From Lachnospiraceae bacterium UBA3814 (GTDB taxonomy: Bacteria; Bacillota; Clostridia; Lachnospirales; Lachnospiraceae), in contig DFEA01000084.1 of assembly GCA_002368575.1 (NCBI GenBank), forward strand, positions 1 to 11,437: DNA of 11,437 nt, given 5' to 3'. Both the position numbers and the translations under genes were made by a program. The notes below the pieces were generated by a model. It had not been told where the DNA came from, searched no databases, and saw only the letters and a list, made by a program, of their open reading frames with translations. Below, in pieces: positions 1-8,300 of the stretch. Position 1 is the first letter of the stretch; every line of letters begins with the position of its first letter.

Positions 1-1
1 G

Positions 2-1093
2 GATAAGCAGGGCAAGCCGGTTTTCAATTATTCGATAGCGTACGACCGTAATAATGAAGAACCTCTTTTTTATGAAGATTATCCCGGAAGCATCAATGAT
101 GTATCACAGCTACAATGTATGCTTGGAAAGGCAACCGGATATGGGTATAAAAATGTAGGGTTCATTCTTGACCGTGGTTATTTCAGCGAGCCGAATATAA
201 GGTACATGGACAAGAATGGGTATGCGTTCCTGATAATGGTCAAAGGAATGAAAAAACTGGTTCGCAGCATAGTGACCGGGGTAAAGGGAAGTTTTGAGTT
301 TTCAAGGAAATATAGCATACGATCATATAAGGTGAGTGGCATTACCGTAAAGGCAAAACTCTTTGAGTCGGATGAAACAGAAAGGTACTTTCATGTGTAT
401 TACAGCGACAGAAAGGAGTCGGCCGAGCGGGAAACAATAGAAAGTAAGATCGACCGTATGGGGAGGTATCTGAAAGATCATCAGGGCGAAGATATAAAAC
501 CCGGCGGGGATTTCAAGAAATATTTTGATCTTATATACTACCATGAGGGAAAAGATGATGAAGCCCTTATGGCGGCAAAAGAACTATATGATGTGATAGA
601 TGAGGACATAGCGCTATGCGGCTATTTTGTGTTGATCTCTTCGAAAAAGATGACGGCTGAGGAAGCTCTGGAGCTATATAAGAGTAGGGATGCATCGGAG
701 AAACTCTTTCGAGGCGACAAATCCTATCTTGGAAACAAGAGTGCAAGAACCTATACCTGTGAGTCAATCGAGGCGAAGATACTGATAGAGTTTGTAGGAC
801 TTATAATCCGGAACAGGATATATACCCATCTTAGGGAGGAGTCAAAGAAGGCAGAAAACAAAGCAAACTACATGACGGTTCCGGCGGCCATAAAAGAACT
901 TGAAAAGTTGGAACTTATAAAATCACCGGACGGGAGCTACCGCCTGAATTATGCAGTCACAGCGACACAAAAGGCAATCCTCAAGGCATTTGATCTTGAT
1001 GCCGGAAATATAAAGGAGCAGGCAAAGAGGATTGGTATTGAACTGAATGCAAAGGAGGCGGAACATGGCAAGAACAAAACAGACAATAGATGA
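2..1093 (+). CDS. IS4-superfamily (IS1634-like) DDE transposase, C-terminal part
   Basis: The frame is open from the first bases of the window, so the gene begins outside it; 363 residues are visible and the ATG at 119 is internal. Transposases of this family cut and rejoin IS ends with an RNase H-fold DDE active site. The second catalytic Asp is in the motif FILDRGYFS (visible residue 57). The Glu is in the IS4 signature Y-2-R-3-E-6-K, seen here as Y226, R229, E233 and K240. Hydrophobic segment ILIEFVGLIIRNRIY after it is also typical. The first Asp is outside the window. No internal stop or frameshift is visible, so the visible part looks intact. Assignment to IS1634 rather than another IS4-like group rests on overall resemblance and is less certain. 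Confidence 0.85.
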   Translation, partial: DKQGKPVFNYSIAYDRNNEEPLFYEDYPGSINDVSQLQCMLGKATGYGYKNVGFILDRGYFSEPNIRYMDKNGYAFLIMVKGMKKLVRSIVTGVKGSFEFSRKYSIRSYKVSGITVKAKLFESDETERYFHVYYSDRKESAERETIESKIDRMGRYLKDHQGEDIKPGGDFKKYFDLIYYHEGKDDEALMAAKELYDVIDEDIALCGYFVLISSKKMTAEEALELYKSRDASEKLFRGDKSYLGNKSARTYTCESIEAKILIEFVGLIIRNRIYTHLREESKKAENKANYMTVPAAIKELEKLELIKSPDGSYRLNYAVTATQKAILKAFDLDAGNIKEQAKRIGIELNAKEAEHGKNKTDNR

Positions 1094-1294
1094 CAGAATC
1101 AAGAAGGCAGAGGAGGCTGTGATCAAAACCAAGGAAAAATATGAAGCGGCGCTTGAAGAACTGAATCTGCTAGTGAAAAAGAAAAAGAGATGGAAAGCAA
1201 AGAACTCATGAAAGCATTCGAGAAAAGCAAGAGATCGTTCGAAGAAGTGCTTGAATTCCTCGGAGGAACAGACGATGATACTGAAGATGGCTGA
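1065..1294 (+). pseudogene. IS accessory coiled-coil protein, interrupted by a -1 frame change
   Basis: An ATG at 1065 lies 6 bases after AAAGGAGG (1051-1058) and overlaps the transposase end by 29 bases, so translation coupled to the transposase is likely. The first frame gives 48 residues (start MARTKQTIDDRIKKAEEAV), rich in Lys and Glu with heptad-like spacing, and stops at 1209-1211. The -1 frame continues the same type of helix from 1190 (MESKELMKAFEKSKRSFEEV) to a stop at 1292-1294. Joined at the A-rich run 1176-1190 the product would be about 75 residues. Small coiled-coil frames after transposases in Firmicutes are known to me only in general terms; no function is assigned. The break may be one lost A, a sequencing error, or frameshifting at G-AAA-AAG (1181-1187). 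Confidence 0.55.
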
Positions 1295-1555
1295 GCCCGG
1301 TAAAGCGGAGCTGATAATGATGTTTCTCAACCAATGGGATACTGCTTGCGGTGCAGATAAAGATTTCCGGTTCTGTCAGGTCGAGGCTGAAGAGATTGCA
1401 CAAAAAACCCGAAAGAACAGCACACTTGAGACTGTAGCGTAAGAGAATCAGTCGAATTAAGGATGCGGCTCGAAGATATAAGCGAACCATTCGACGAGGA
1501 GGCATGCAGGATGTACTCTGGGTGGATCTTATCAGGAATCAAGAATGCTGGTTGA
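1287..1555 (+). pseudogene. Small unknown reading frame with a -1 frame break
   Basis: The ATG at 1287 overlaps the stop of the preceding frame (ATGGCTGA). It encodes 51 residues (MAEPGKAELIMMFLNQWDTA...KNSTLETVA) and stops at 1440-1442. The -1 frame is open across this point and continues VRESVELRMRLEDISEPF to a stop at 1553-1555; it reads like protein (acidic and hydrophobic residues alternate, ending WILSGIKNAG). Together they suggest one protein of about 90 residues broken near 1436-1441, where no slippery heptamer is present. No clear ribosome binding site precedes it. I do not recognise the family. It may be a third IS frame or the remnant of a gene next to the IS. Confidence 0.35.
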
Positions 1556-1771
1556 GAGTTAAAAAAATGGGAAGTTAACATTAAGTTAAGCTTTATAGAC
1601 AGTGAAGGGATGCAAGAAGGAGCCTCCCCGTATCTTTAGGAATGATGATCCCGTTTCACAAAAAAAACACAGAAATATGTAAATTGCGTCACAAATTAGG
1701 TTTATTTTCTCCCATGAAATAGAAAAGCAAAGCCCTGTATAAAAAGGGCAAAAGAAAGGAAGCGGGATATA
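1556..1771. other. Intergenic region upstream of the NEW3/ABC operon
   Basis: This is AT-rich sequence without a convincing gene. It separates the IS debris from the operon and is the only place where an operon promoter can lie. It contains a weak promoter candidate with an inverted repeat over its -10 (see the promoter entry). The operon's first gene has an AAAGGA ribosome binding site at 1755-1760. No terminator was recognised for the IS side. Confidence 0.5.
1714..1743 (+). promoter_or_regulatory. Weak candidate promoter of the NEW3/ABC operon
   Basis: ATGAAA (1714-1719, 4 of 6 matches to TTGACA) is followed after 18 bases by TATAAA (1738-1743, 5 of 6). Transcription would begin near 1750, giving a short leader that still includes the ribosome binding site. 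An inverted repeat, GCCCT (1732-1736) and AGGGC (1745-1749), brackets the -10 and could be an operator. Both calls are inference from short motifs. Confidence 0.3.
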
Positions 1772-3028
1772 ATGAAAAAGACAGCAAGGATAATAGCAGG
1801 AAAGGGGATCCTTTACGCATGCGGGTTGCTTGCGGCGGGCGTGCTTGCTGTGACGCTTACAATGTCTGCGCAAGTTTTCGCTGACGAGGAGAAAAAAGAG
1901 ACAATCAAGGAAGTGGCGGCAGGACCGGGAAAGGTCACATTCAGCACGGACTATCCCGGGGTTACGATAAAGCCGGGAGGAACATCGACATTTTCCCTGT
2001 ACATAACCAACACCGGCTCGGATGAAAGCACGGTTTCGCTGAGCGCTGAAGGACTCCCGGACGGATGGGAAGGAGCCTTCAAGGGGAGCTCAAACGAAGT
2101 ATCGATGGTTCATATCGGTTCGTATCAGGAAAAGGAAGATTCGCCGTCCCTGAGTTATTCACTGGCGGCTCCCGAGGATGCAAAGGAAGGCGAATACAAG
2201 ATTACGCTGAAGGCAAAGGGTGGAAAGACAGACGCGGAGCTTTTGCTTAATGTAAAGGTAGATCCTGAAGAAAAAAAGATCGGCGTCGACACTTTCACGA
2301 CAGACTATGCCCAGCAGGAGGGACCCTCCGGGACCAGGTTCAGCTACAGCACAAAGCTTACAAACAACAGTGGGGAGAATCAGACTTATTCGCTGTCTGC
2401 AGAAGGTGCGCCCGAGGGCTGGAATGTGACATTTACGCCGTCCGATGCCGGCAACGCCACTTCATCGGTGCCGGTTGATGCAGGCGCAACTTCTTCGATA
2501 ACTGTGGCGGTCACGCCCTCCCAGAATGTAACAGCCGGCGAATATCCGCTCACGCTTACGGCGAACTGTGCAGGGGAGAATCTGGAGCTTCCGGTCATTG
2601 TAAAGATCACAGGCAGTTACGGCCTGGCTGCGGCGACGCCTACAGGCAACCTTTCCGTCAAAGCTTTTGCGGGGGAGACACAGGACGCCATTCTTTCTAT
2701 CCAGAACACAGGAAATATCGACCTTACCAATTTGAGCCTTAAGGCACAGGCTTCCACGGACTGGAAGGTTACGTTTGACCAGGATGAGATAAGCGATATA
2801 CCGGCAGGAGAGAGCAAAGAAGTGACTGCACATATCACGCCCGCAAAGGATGCGATCTTAGGGGATTATGCAGTCATTGTCACGGCATCAAATGATGTGG
2901 CATCTTCCAATTGCGACCTTAGGGTATCTGTACAGAACCATACGGGCTGGGGCGTTGTGGCCATAGTTATCATTGTGGCTTTGGTTTTCGGTTTGGGATA
3001 CGTTATTCGAAAATTTGGCAGGAGATGA
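1772..3028 (+). CDS. Secreted membrane-anchored protein with three NEW3-like Ig-fold repeats
   Basis: The protein has 418 residues. A signal peptide covers about 1-37 (basic start, hydrophobic 12-30, likely cleavage after VFA). Three beta-rich repeats of about 105 residues follow (about 54-163, 174-279, 284-388). Each holds the recurring pattern of a Gly-rich turn, a line such as FSLYITNTGSDESTVSL, an LPDGW/APEGW turn, and a closing GEY/GDY strand with TLKA/TLTA. This matches NEW3-type domains (COG1470-like). One membrane helix at about 393-411 with a basic tail (RKFGRR) anchors it, leaving the repeats outside. It is the first gene of an operon with an ABC ATPase (9 bases away) and an ABC-2 permease. 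In such trios it is taken to be an extracytoplasmic partner of the transporter; substrate and role are unknown. Confidence 0.82.
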   Translation: MKKTARIIAGKGILYACGLLAAGVLAVTLTMSAQVFADEEKKETIKEVAAGPGKVTFSTDYPGVTIKPGGTSTFSLYITNTGSDESTVSLSAEGLPDGWEGAFKGSSNEVSMVHIGSYQEKEDSPSLSYSLAAPEDAKEGEYKITLKAKGGKTDAELLLNVKVDPEEKKIGVDTFTTDYAQQEGPSGTRFSYSTKLTNNSGENQTYSLSAEGAPEGWNVTFTPSDAGNATSSVPVDAGATSSITVAVTPSQNVTAGEYPLTLTANCAGENLELPVIVKITGSYGLAAATPTGNLSVKAFAGETQDAILSIQNTGNIDLTNLSLKAQASTDWKVTFDQDEISDIPAGESKEVTAHITPAKDAILGDYAVIVTASNDVASSNCDLRVSVQNHTGWGVVAIVIIVALVFGLGYVIRKFGRR

Positions 3029-3037
3029 TTTAATACT

Positions 3038-4036
3038 ATGACGGATACAATTATCATCCGTACTGAAGATCTGACAAAAGCCTATGGCACGAAAACTGCG
3101 GTAGATCATCTTTGCTTGGGGATCAGGCGGGGAGAGATTTTCGGGCTGCTCGGACCGAACGGTGCGGGAAAAACAACAACTATACTGATGCTTTTGGGGC
3201 TGACCGAGCCGACTCTTGGAAAGGCCTTCATAGATGGGTATGACTGTACAAGAGAGTCTATGCAGGTTAAAAGGATCACAGGATATATGCCGGACAATGT
3301 CGGTTTCTACGGAGACTTAACGGGCAGGGAGAACCTTCGCTTCACGGCGAGGCTTAATGGGATTCCTGAAGGGGAGATAGATCCTCTTATAGACGGTCTG
3401 CTCGAAAAGGTCGGCATGACGCAGGCGGCAGACCGGAAGACGGAAACTTATTCAAAAGGCATGCGCCAGAGACTTGGCATCGCGGATGTCCTGATAAAGG
3501 ATCCCGAGGTCATCATTATGGATGAGCCTACAGCCGGCCTTGACCCTGAAGGAATGAGGGAATTTCTGGAGCTTATTAAGCAACTGAGCGTAAAGGACGG
3601 AAAGACGATCCTCGTGTCCAGCCACCAGCTCTACCAGATCCAGCAGGTATGCGACAGAGTCGGGATCTTTGTGGATGGAAACCTTATAGCCTGCGGAGGG
3701 ATCAACGAGCTGGGTTCCCAGATAGCTGCGGAGGGACATTATACCCTGGAGGTCGAGACTGAGCCTTGTGACAGCAGATTCCTTGGATATCTGGAAGAAC
3801 TGGACGGCATAAATAATATTACAAAGAAGGGGAATACATTTGTGATCAGTTCCTCGAGGGATCTGCGGCGGGATATCACAAAGTTCCTTGGCACGAATGA
3901 ATACAAGCTTCTGAACATGCACCAGAAGGGCGGGGATCTGGACGAGATATATCGTGTCTATTTTGAAGAAGCTGAGAAAGAAGGAGATGATCAGGATGCT
4001 AAAAGCGGCAGCAGGAAGCGCCTCTTTGGCCGTTAA
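3038..4036 (+). CDS. ABC transporter ATP-binding protein (ABC-2/DrrA-CcmA type)
   Basis: The cytoplasmic ATPase of an ABC-2 exporter, 332 residues. Walker A is GPNGAGKT (39-46), the signature loop YSKGMRQR (138-145), Walker B EVIIMDEP (157-164), the D-loop AGLDPEG and the switch His is H196 in SSHQ. The usual Q-loop Gln position reads GYMPD, so Asp stands where Gln or Glu is commoner. After the about 220-residue nucleotide-binding domain comes a C-terminal extension of about 110 residues (beta-rich, YTLEVETE onward) ending in a charged tail, as in many COG1131 ATPases. The start is supported by AGGAGA (3020-3025) overlapping the stop of the upstream gene. It acts with the next gene's permease. 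Whether it exports a lipid, peptide, drug or envelope precursor cannot be read from the sequence. Confidence 0.93.
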   Translation: MTDTIIIRTEDLTKAYGTKTAVDHLCLGIRRGEIFGLLGPNGAGKTTTILMLLGLTEPTLGKAFIDGYDCTRESMQVKRITGYMPDNVGFYGDLTGRENLRFTARLNGIPEGEIDPLIDGLLEKVGMTQAADRKTETYSKGMRQRLGIADVLIKDPEVIIMDEPTAGLDPEGMREFLELIKQLSVKDGKTILVSSHQLYQIQQVCDRVGIFVDGNLIACGGINELGSQIAAEGHYTLEVETEPCDSRFLGYLEELDGINNITKKGNTFVISSSRDLRRDITKFLGTNEYKLLNMHQKGGDLDEIYRVYFEEAEKEGDDQDAKSGSRKRLFGR

Positions 4037-5030
4037 TGAGGGCAAGCGCGGGAATATAGGCTCTCACAGCCTTTCCGCTCTCTATCGGAAGGAAATGGCT
4101 GATCATGTAACCAGTAAAAGGTTTATCATCATAATGATATTAGTTATCGCAACGACGATTGCGAGCGTTTATGGTGCCGTAACCGGCATAAGCAGCGCGA
4201 TCAAAAATGCGGCCATGGATCCTAAGGCTTCGTTTGACGCACATTTTATGTTTCTGAAGCTTTTTACCACAGGCGGAAGTTCAATACCCTCGTATATGTC
4301 GCTGATCGCTCTTATCGGCCCGTTTATCGGGCTGATCTTGGGCTTTGATTCGATCAATTCGGAGAAAAACAACGGCACGCTTAACAGGTTGGTTTCTCAG
4401 CCTATATACAGGGATTCCATAATCATAGGAAAGTTTTTGGCATCCTCCACGCTTATTGCCGTTATGATCCTTAGTACGGGCATCGCGGTGGGATGTGCGG
4501 GATTTCTGGCAACAGGGATATTGCCGTCCGGCGAGGAAGCGGTCAGGGTCCTTATTTATCTGGTTTATACGATACTCTATATCTGTTTCTGGCTGGCGAT
4601 GGCAATGCTGTTTTCCGTCTTTACCAGACACGCGGCCACTTCTGCCCTAGCTTCGATCGCACTGTGGCTGTTTTTCGCGATTTTTATGAGCCTTCTTGCA
4701 GGCATCATGGCGAATGCCGTCTATCCGGTCAATACTGAGTATCAGCAGGCGGTAAATGCTTTTGAGAATTACAACCTGAATCTGAACCTTAACAGGCTCT
4801 CTCCATACTATCTTTACTCTGAAGCGAGCTCCGTGCTGATGGATCCGGCGACCAGGGCGATCAATGCCGTATCCTATGCACAGCTAGTTGGGGCGCTCAG
4901 CGGTTATCTTCAGCTCGGACAGAGCCTCCTGTTAGTCTGGCCTCATCTGGTCGGGCTGCTTGCGCTGACCTTTGCAGCGTTCACGATATCCTATATCGGA
5001 TTTATGAGGCAGGAGATCAGGACAAGCTGA
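3996..5030 (+). CDS. ABC-2 type transporter permease
   Basis: The membrane subunit, 344 residues, pairing with the upstream ATPase. Six hydrophobic helices are visible at about 43-62, 100-117, 151-173, 185-208, 214-238 and 311-334. The loop after helix 2 has the ABC-2 hallmark E-KNNGTL-RLVSQPI-RD-I-IGK (about 123-146). A large outside loop (about 240-310) separates helices 5 and 6. I chose ATG 3996 because AAGGAG (3981-3986) sits 9 bases upstream; the in-frame ATG at 3954 has no such site and the one at 3987 directly abuts it. This start overlaps the ATPase gene by 41 bases, so translational coupling is likely. A strong hairpin follows the stop, closing the operon. Confidence 0.9.
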   Translation: MLKAAAGSASLAVNEGKRGNIGSHSLSALYRKEMADHVTSKRFIIIMILVIATTIASVYGAVTGISSAIKNAAMDPKASFDAHFMFLKLFTTGGSSIPSYMSLIALIGPFIGLILGFDSINSEKNNGTLNRLVSQPIYRDSIIIGKFLASSTLIAVMILSTGIAVGCAGFLATGILPSGEEAVRVLIYLVYTILYICFWLAMAMLFSVFTRHAATSALASIALWLFFAIFMSLLAGIMANAVYPVNTEYQQAVNAFENYNLNLNLNRLSPYYLYSEASSVLMDPATRAINAVSYAQLVGALSGYLQLGQSLLLVWPHLVGLLALTFAAFTISYIGFMRQEIRTS

Positions 5031-5046
5031 TAAGAACAATACAGGC

Positions 5047-5082
5047 AAGACACGGGGATAAGACACGTCCCCGTGTCTTTCT
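5047..5082 (+). terminator. Rho-independent terminator after the ABC operon
   Basis: AAGACACGGGG (5047-5057) pairs perfectly with CCCCGTGTCTT (5069-5079), an 11 bp stem around an 11-base loop, with a short T run (TTTCT) behind it. The loop repeats AAGACACG, so a second, smaller stem (5061-5067 with 5072-5078) is possible. It lies 17 bases after the permease stop. Confidence 0.8.
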
Positions 5083-5087
5083 ATAAT
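5060..5087 (+). promoter_or_regulatory. Weak candidate promoter for a short transcript before the M6 gene
   Basis: AAGACA (5060-5065, 4 of 6) and a perfect TATAAT (5082-5087) are separated by 16 bases. A transcript from near 5094 would end at the next terminator (5144-5185), giving an RNA of about 90 bases. The -35 lies inside the preceding terminator hairpin. Short-motif evidence only. Confidence 0.25.
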
Positions 5088-5143
5088 TATCAGTTTGGAT
5101 CAACAAAAGCAAAAGCGTAACGAACACAGGGCAGCCATCTAAT

Positions 5144-5185
5144 GACAGCCGCCAACAAAGGGACAGTCAAGCGGCTGTCCTTTTT
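5144..5185 (+). terminator. Second terminator-like hairpin with competing stems
   Basis: GACAGCCGC (5144-5152) pairs perfectly with GCGGCTGTC (5171-5179), followed by C and TTTTT (5181-5185). Inside the 18-base loop GGACAG (5161-5166) can instead pair with CTGTCC (5175-5180), also directly before the T run. Either fold would terminate plus-strand transcription. A 31-codon frame (5142-5237) runs through it. Confidence 0.6.
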
Positions 5186-5278
5186 GTATGGAGTTGACTA
5201 TGAATTGTGTTTTATTTTCACAGAGCCGCTCAAATGAAGGACTGACGCGATAAGGCGGTATATAACGGGCAGGGGACA

Positions 5279-5306
5279 TTGACATGACAGGTGGAAACGG
5301 TATAAT
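5279..5306 (+). promoter_or_regulatory. Perfect-consensus sigma-A promoter of the M6 protease gene
   Basis: TTGACA (5279-5284) and TATAAT (5301-5306) are both exact, with a 16-base spacer. The expected transcription start is near 5313, giving a leader of about 36 bases with AAGGAGG (5332-5338) before the ATG at 5349. A full-consensus promoter suggests strong basal transcription. TGACA is repeated directly (5280-5284, 5285-5289). Confidence 0.85.
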
Positions 5307-5348
5307 GAAATCGGCTTGAGAATAAAACAACAAGGAGGAAAGAACTAT

Positions 5349-8300
5349 ATGAAAAAACGTTTCTTGGCGCTTTTTCTCACCGGAGTCATTGCAGCATCAG
5401 CACTGGATCCGCTGCCGCAGATGGTTTACGGCGCAGAGGCAGAGGCTGAAAGCGCTTCTGTGACGGAGGAGGAAAGCGGATCAGAGTTATCGGCTCTGAT
5501 AGGAAACCTTGAAAAGTACATGCCGCAGGGATCTGTTTCCCATACCCAGCTTGAGGGGCGGGAAAAGGTTACCGGATTACAACCTATAATGCCCGCTGAT
5601 GGTAATGTGAACACGCTTATGATCTTTACTGAGTTTGAGGACTGTGAATTCAGTGATGAATTTGAAAAGGAGCTTGAGGAAAAGCTGTATCAGGATCAGT
5701 CCGAGAGCTCTGAGACAGATCCCTGCTATCCCAGGGAAAGTCTGAGGGCCTATTATCAGAGAGCTTCCTTCGGAAAGCTTAATATAAGCGGGGATTTTAT
5801 AGAATATGAAGCTCCCCATAAGCGTTCCTGGTATGACAATGCGGATCAAAGCAACGATATTCTGTATCAGGAGGCTCTTGATCACTGGAAGGATCAGATT
5901 ATAAAGGAATGGAAGGAATCGGGAGAGGCGGAAAGCTCCGGTCTTACTGACCTGCAGTATCTGAACAGCTATCTTAAGAAATATGATCAGGACGGGGATC
6001 TGCGAATAGACGGCTGTTACCTTGCCTGTGCCGGAGGAAATACCGGTTGGGGCACCCAGTGGTGGGCATACCGTGTCGATACTACTGCCACTATCGGAAG
6101 CTACCAGCTTTCCAATGTCGTTCAGGTGGTCGATACGCAATCCGATAAGCCCGGGAACGATAATATAGAGGACTATCTTGAGACCTTCATCCACGAAACG
6201 GGGCATTATCTGGGGCTTGATGACTACTACTCCTATGGAGACGCAGGCGTCGAAAAGATCAGGACCTTTGCGATGATGAACAACAATCACGGAGATCAGG
6301 ACGGCTTTGCCAAAATGCTTTTAGGCTGGCTTCCCACGGAGAGCGTACATTATGTCGATGAGAATGAGACCGTAAGCTTAAGGCCCTTTGCTGAAACCGG
6401 CGACGTGGCGATCATCCTTCCGAAGGAGGAGAAGGATCAATACGGCATCTATTCCCAGTTCATCCTTGCGGAGCACTTTAAGTATACCTTAAACGACAGG
6501 ATCAAATATGAGTATCTCAATAATGAAAAGGGAAAGAAGTTTAAAGCGGCGCCTCAGGAGGGACTGCGCTTTTACCATGTCTATGCAAGGCTTGACGAGA
6601 AGGGGACTTCCTTTGTGGCGAGCAACTGTGAAGACGAGAAGATACCGCTGATCGCAGGCTATGTAAACACCGCCAATGGTGATCCGTACGGGTTTTACCG
6701 TAATGGAGATTCCCTTACACCGACGACCATGCCGGATACATATTTTTATGAGGATCCTTATGGGACCGGCTACGATGAATACTGCAGTCTGGTGGATTCG
6801 GGAATATCCATAGACAGTATTGCCGATCCTTCGGGGGACACCATAAGCTTCAGTGTGAACTTTTCTGAGGAAAAGGCGGATAATGGCCCCCAGATCAGAT
6901 CCGCGGAGCTGTTGAGGGATGAAAGTAAGGGCTTTTATGTTAAGACTGTATTTGACAGGGATGTTACACTCGGTACGGAAAACACGGCAGTCATTTACGA
7001 TGCTTCCGAAGACAAAAAGACCGGCTATGACGCATACGATGCATGGGGCATGGCTGAGATCAGCAAAAAGCCGTTAGGCACAGATACGCCGTCATCCGAT
7101 ACGCTTTATTTCCTGCTGGACGATTCATTCGTCAGGCCTGCCAGGGGCGTTATGGTGCTCCAGAAGGGTTTTGTAAGTGACATTAATGGTACACCCTGCG
7201 GCCTGCTCCATGCAAGCGTGGACGGACGCGTTTCGGAAAATACACTTCAGGTATCGGTGCCCTCAGGCACTTATCAGAAGGCGTTTACGGTCGGGATAAC
7301 CGGTGCGGTTGAGGGAGCCGAGATCTACTGCACAACGGACGGAACAGAACCCGTTGTATATGAGGGAGGGTCGTATGTGCCTGTAGGTGAGAAATACAGC
7401 GGACCCTATAATATAAGCAGCAATACCGTACTTAAGGCTATTGCCATGAAGGATGGAGTGCCTGTTTCCGATCGTCTGAAGGCAGCTTATGTGTTTGAAG
7501 AGATCAGGCTTGAAAGGGATAATATCACATTGGATGTCGATGAGAGCTTTCAATTGAAGGCAGCCCTTTACTCAAATGGTGAGGATACCGTCGACAATGA
7601 TCCGGAAAACGGCTTAAGCTATAAGAGCAGTGACCCCTCTGTTGTGGCGGTGGGAGAATACAACGATATTCTGGTCGGAATATCGAAGGGAACGGCGGTG
7701 ATCACCGTAAGCACACTCAGCGGTCTGTCTGAGGCACAGTGCAGCGTTACCGTAAAAAAAGGAGTCGCGGAGCCTGTATACAGCGCGCTCTGGAAAACGT
7801 ACGGGATAGACGCCGGTTCGAAGCAGAATGAGCTTTCAGTAAAGCTTGGAGGGAGCATGACGTTTTCGGAGCTTGCTGCAAGCGGCAATCTTTCAAAGCT
7901 CTGGATCGCTGAGCCTGAGAAGCAGACCTATTGCGGAAAGGAATGTACTCCCGAGCCCTTAGTGCTTGATGGTGTTAAATTCCTTGAAAAGGATAAGGAC
8001 TATACCTTATCCTACAGCAATAATATTGAAGCAGGAACAGCAAAGCTTACCGCTAAATTTACGGGAAGCTATGCGGGAAGCCCTTCTGTTGAAAAGGAAT
8101 TTACTATTAATAAGGCTGTCCTCGGAAGTGATGCCATAGTCCTTCCTATGGGACTTAAGCCCGGCAAAAAAACAAAGCTTCCGGTGCCCAAGCTCATTCT
8201 TGTAAAGAGCGGTGTGGTCGTTGAGGCGGATAACACCTTGTTCAGTGTTTCATATTACGATGTCTCAGGCAACACTGTTGATTCCTTAAAGAAGAAGGGA

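Larger units (their letters stand above)
1..1294 (+). mobile_element. IS1634-like insertion sequence, right-hand part only
   Basis: The element is inferred from the transposase fragment and the small overlapping accessory frame behind it. The left end and its inverted repeat lie outside the window, so the terminal repeats could not be matched and the right boundary is uncertain. I end the element provisionally at the stop of the coiled-coil accessory frame. It may run on to about 1555 if the next small frame also belongs to it. No target-site duplication could be tested. Confidence 0.55.

Noticed and set aside
1586..1873. 95-codon minus-strand frame across the operon promoter region
   Set aside because: It overlaps the signal-peptide coding region of the NEW3 gene, is Cys/His/Phe-rich without recognisable pattern, and has no promoter or ribosome binding site.
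3954..3995. N-terminal extension of the permease from ATG 3954
   Set aside because: No ribosome binding site precedes 3954, whereas AAGGAG is 9 bases before ATG 3996; the extension only repeats the ATPase tail in another frame.
3452..4045. 197-codon minus-strand frame opposite the ABC ATPase
   Set aside because: It is antisense to the signature and Walker B region of a clear ATPase gene.
5316..5348. TTG start of the M6 protease frame at 5316
   Set aside because: It lies at the predicted transcription start of a perfect promoter and lacks a ribosome binding site. The signal peptide starts properly at 5349.
5577..6290. 237-codon minus-strand frame inside the M6 gene
   Set aside because: It is antisense to the zinc-site region of a recognisable protease, with no ribosome binding site.
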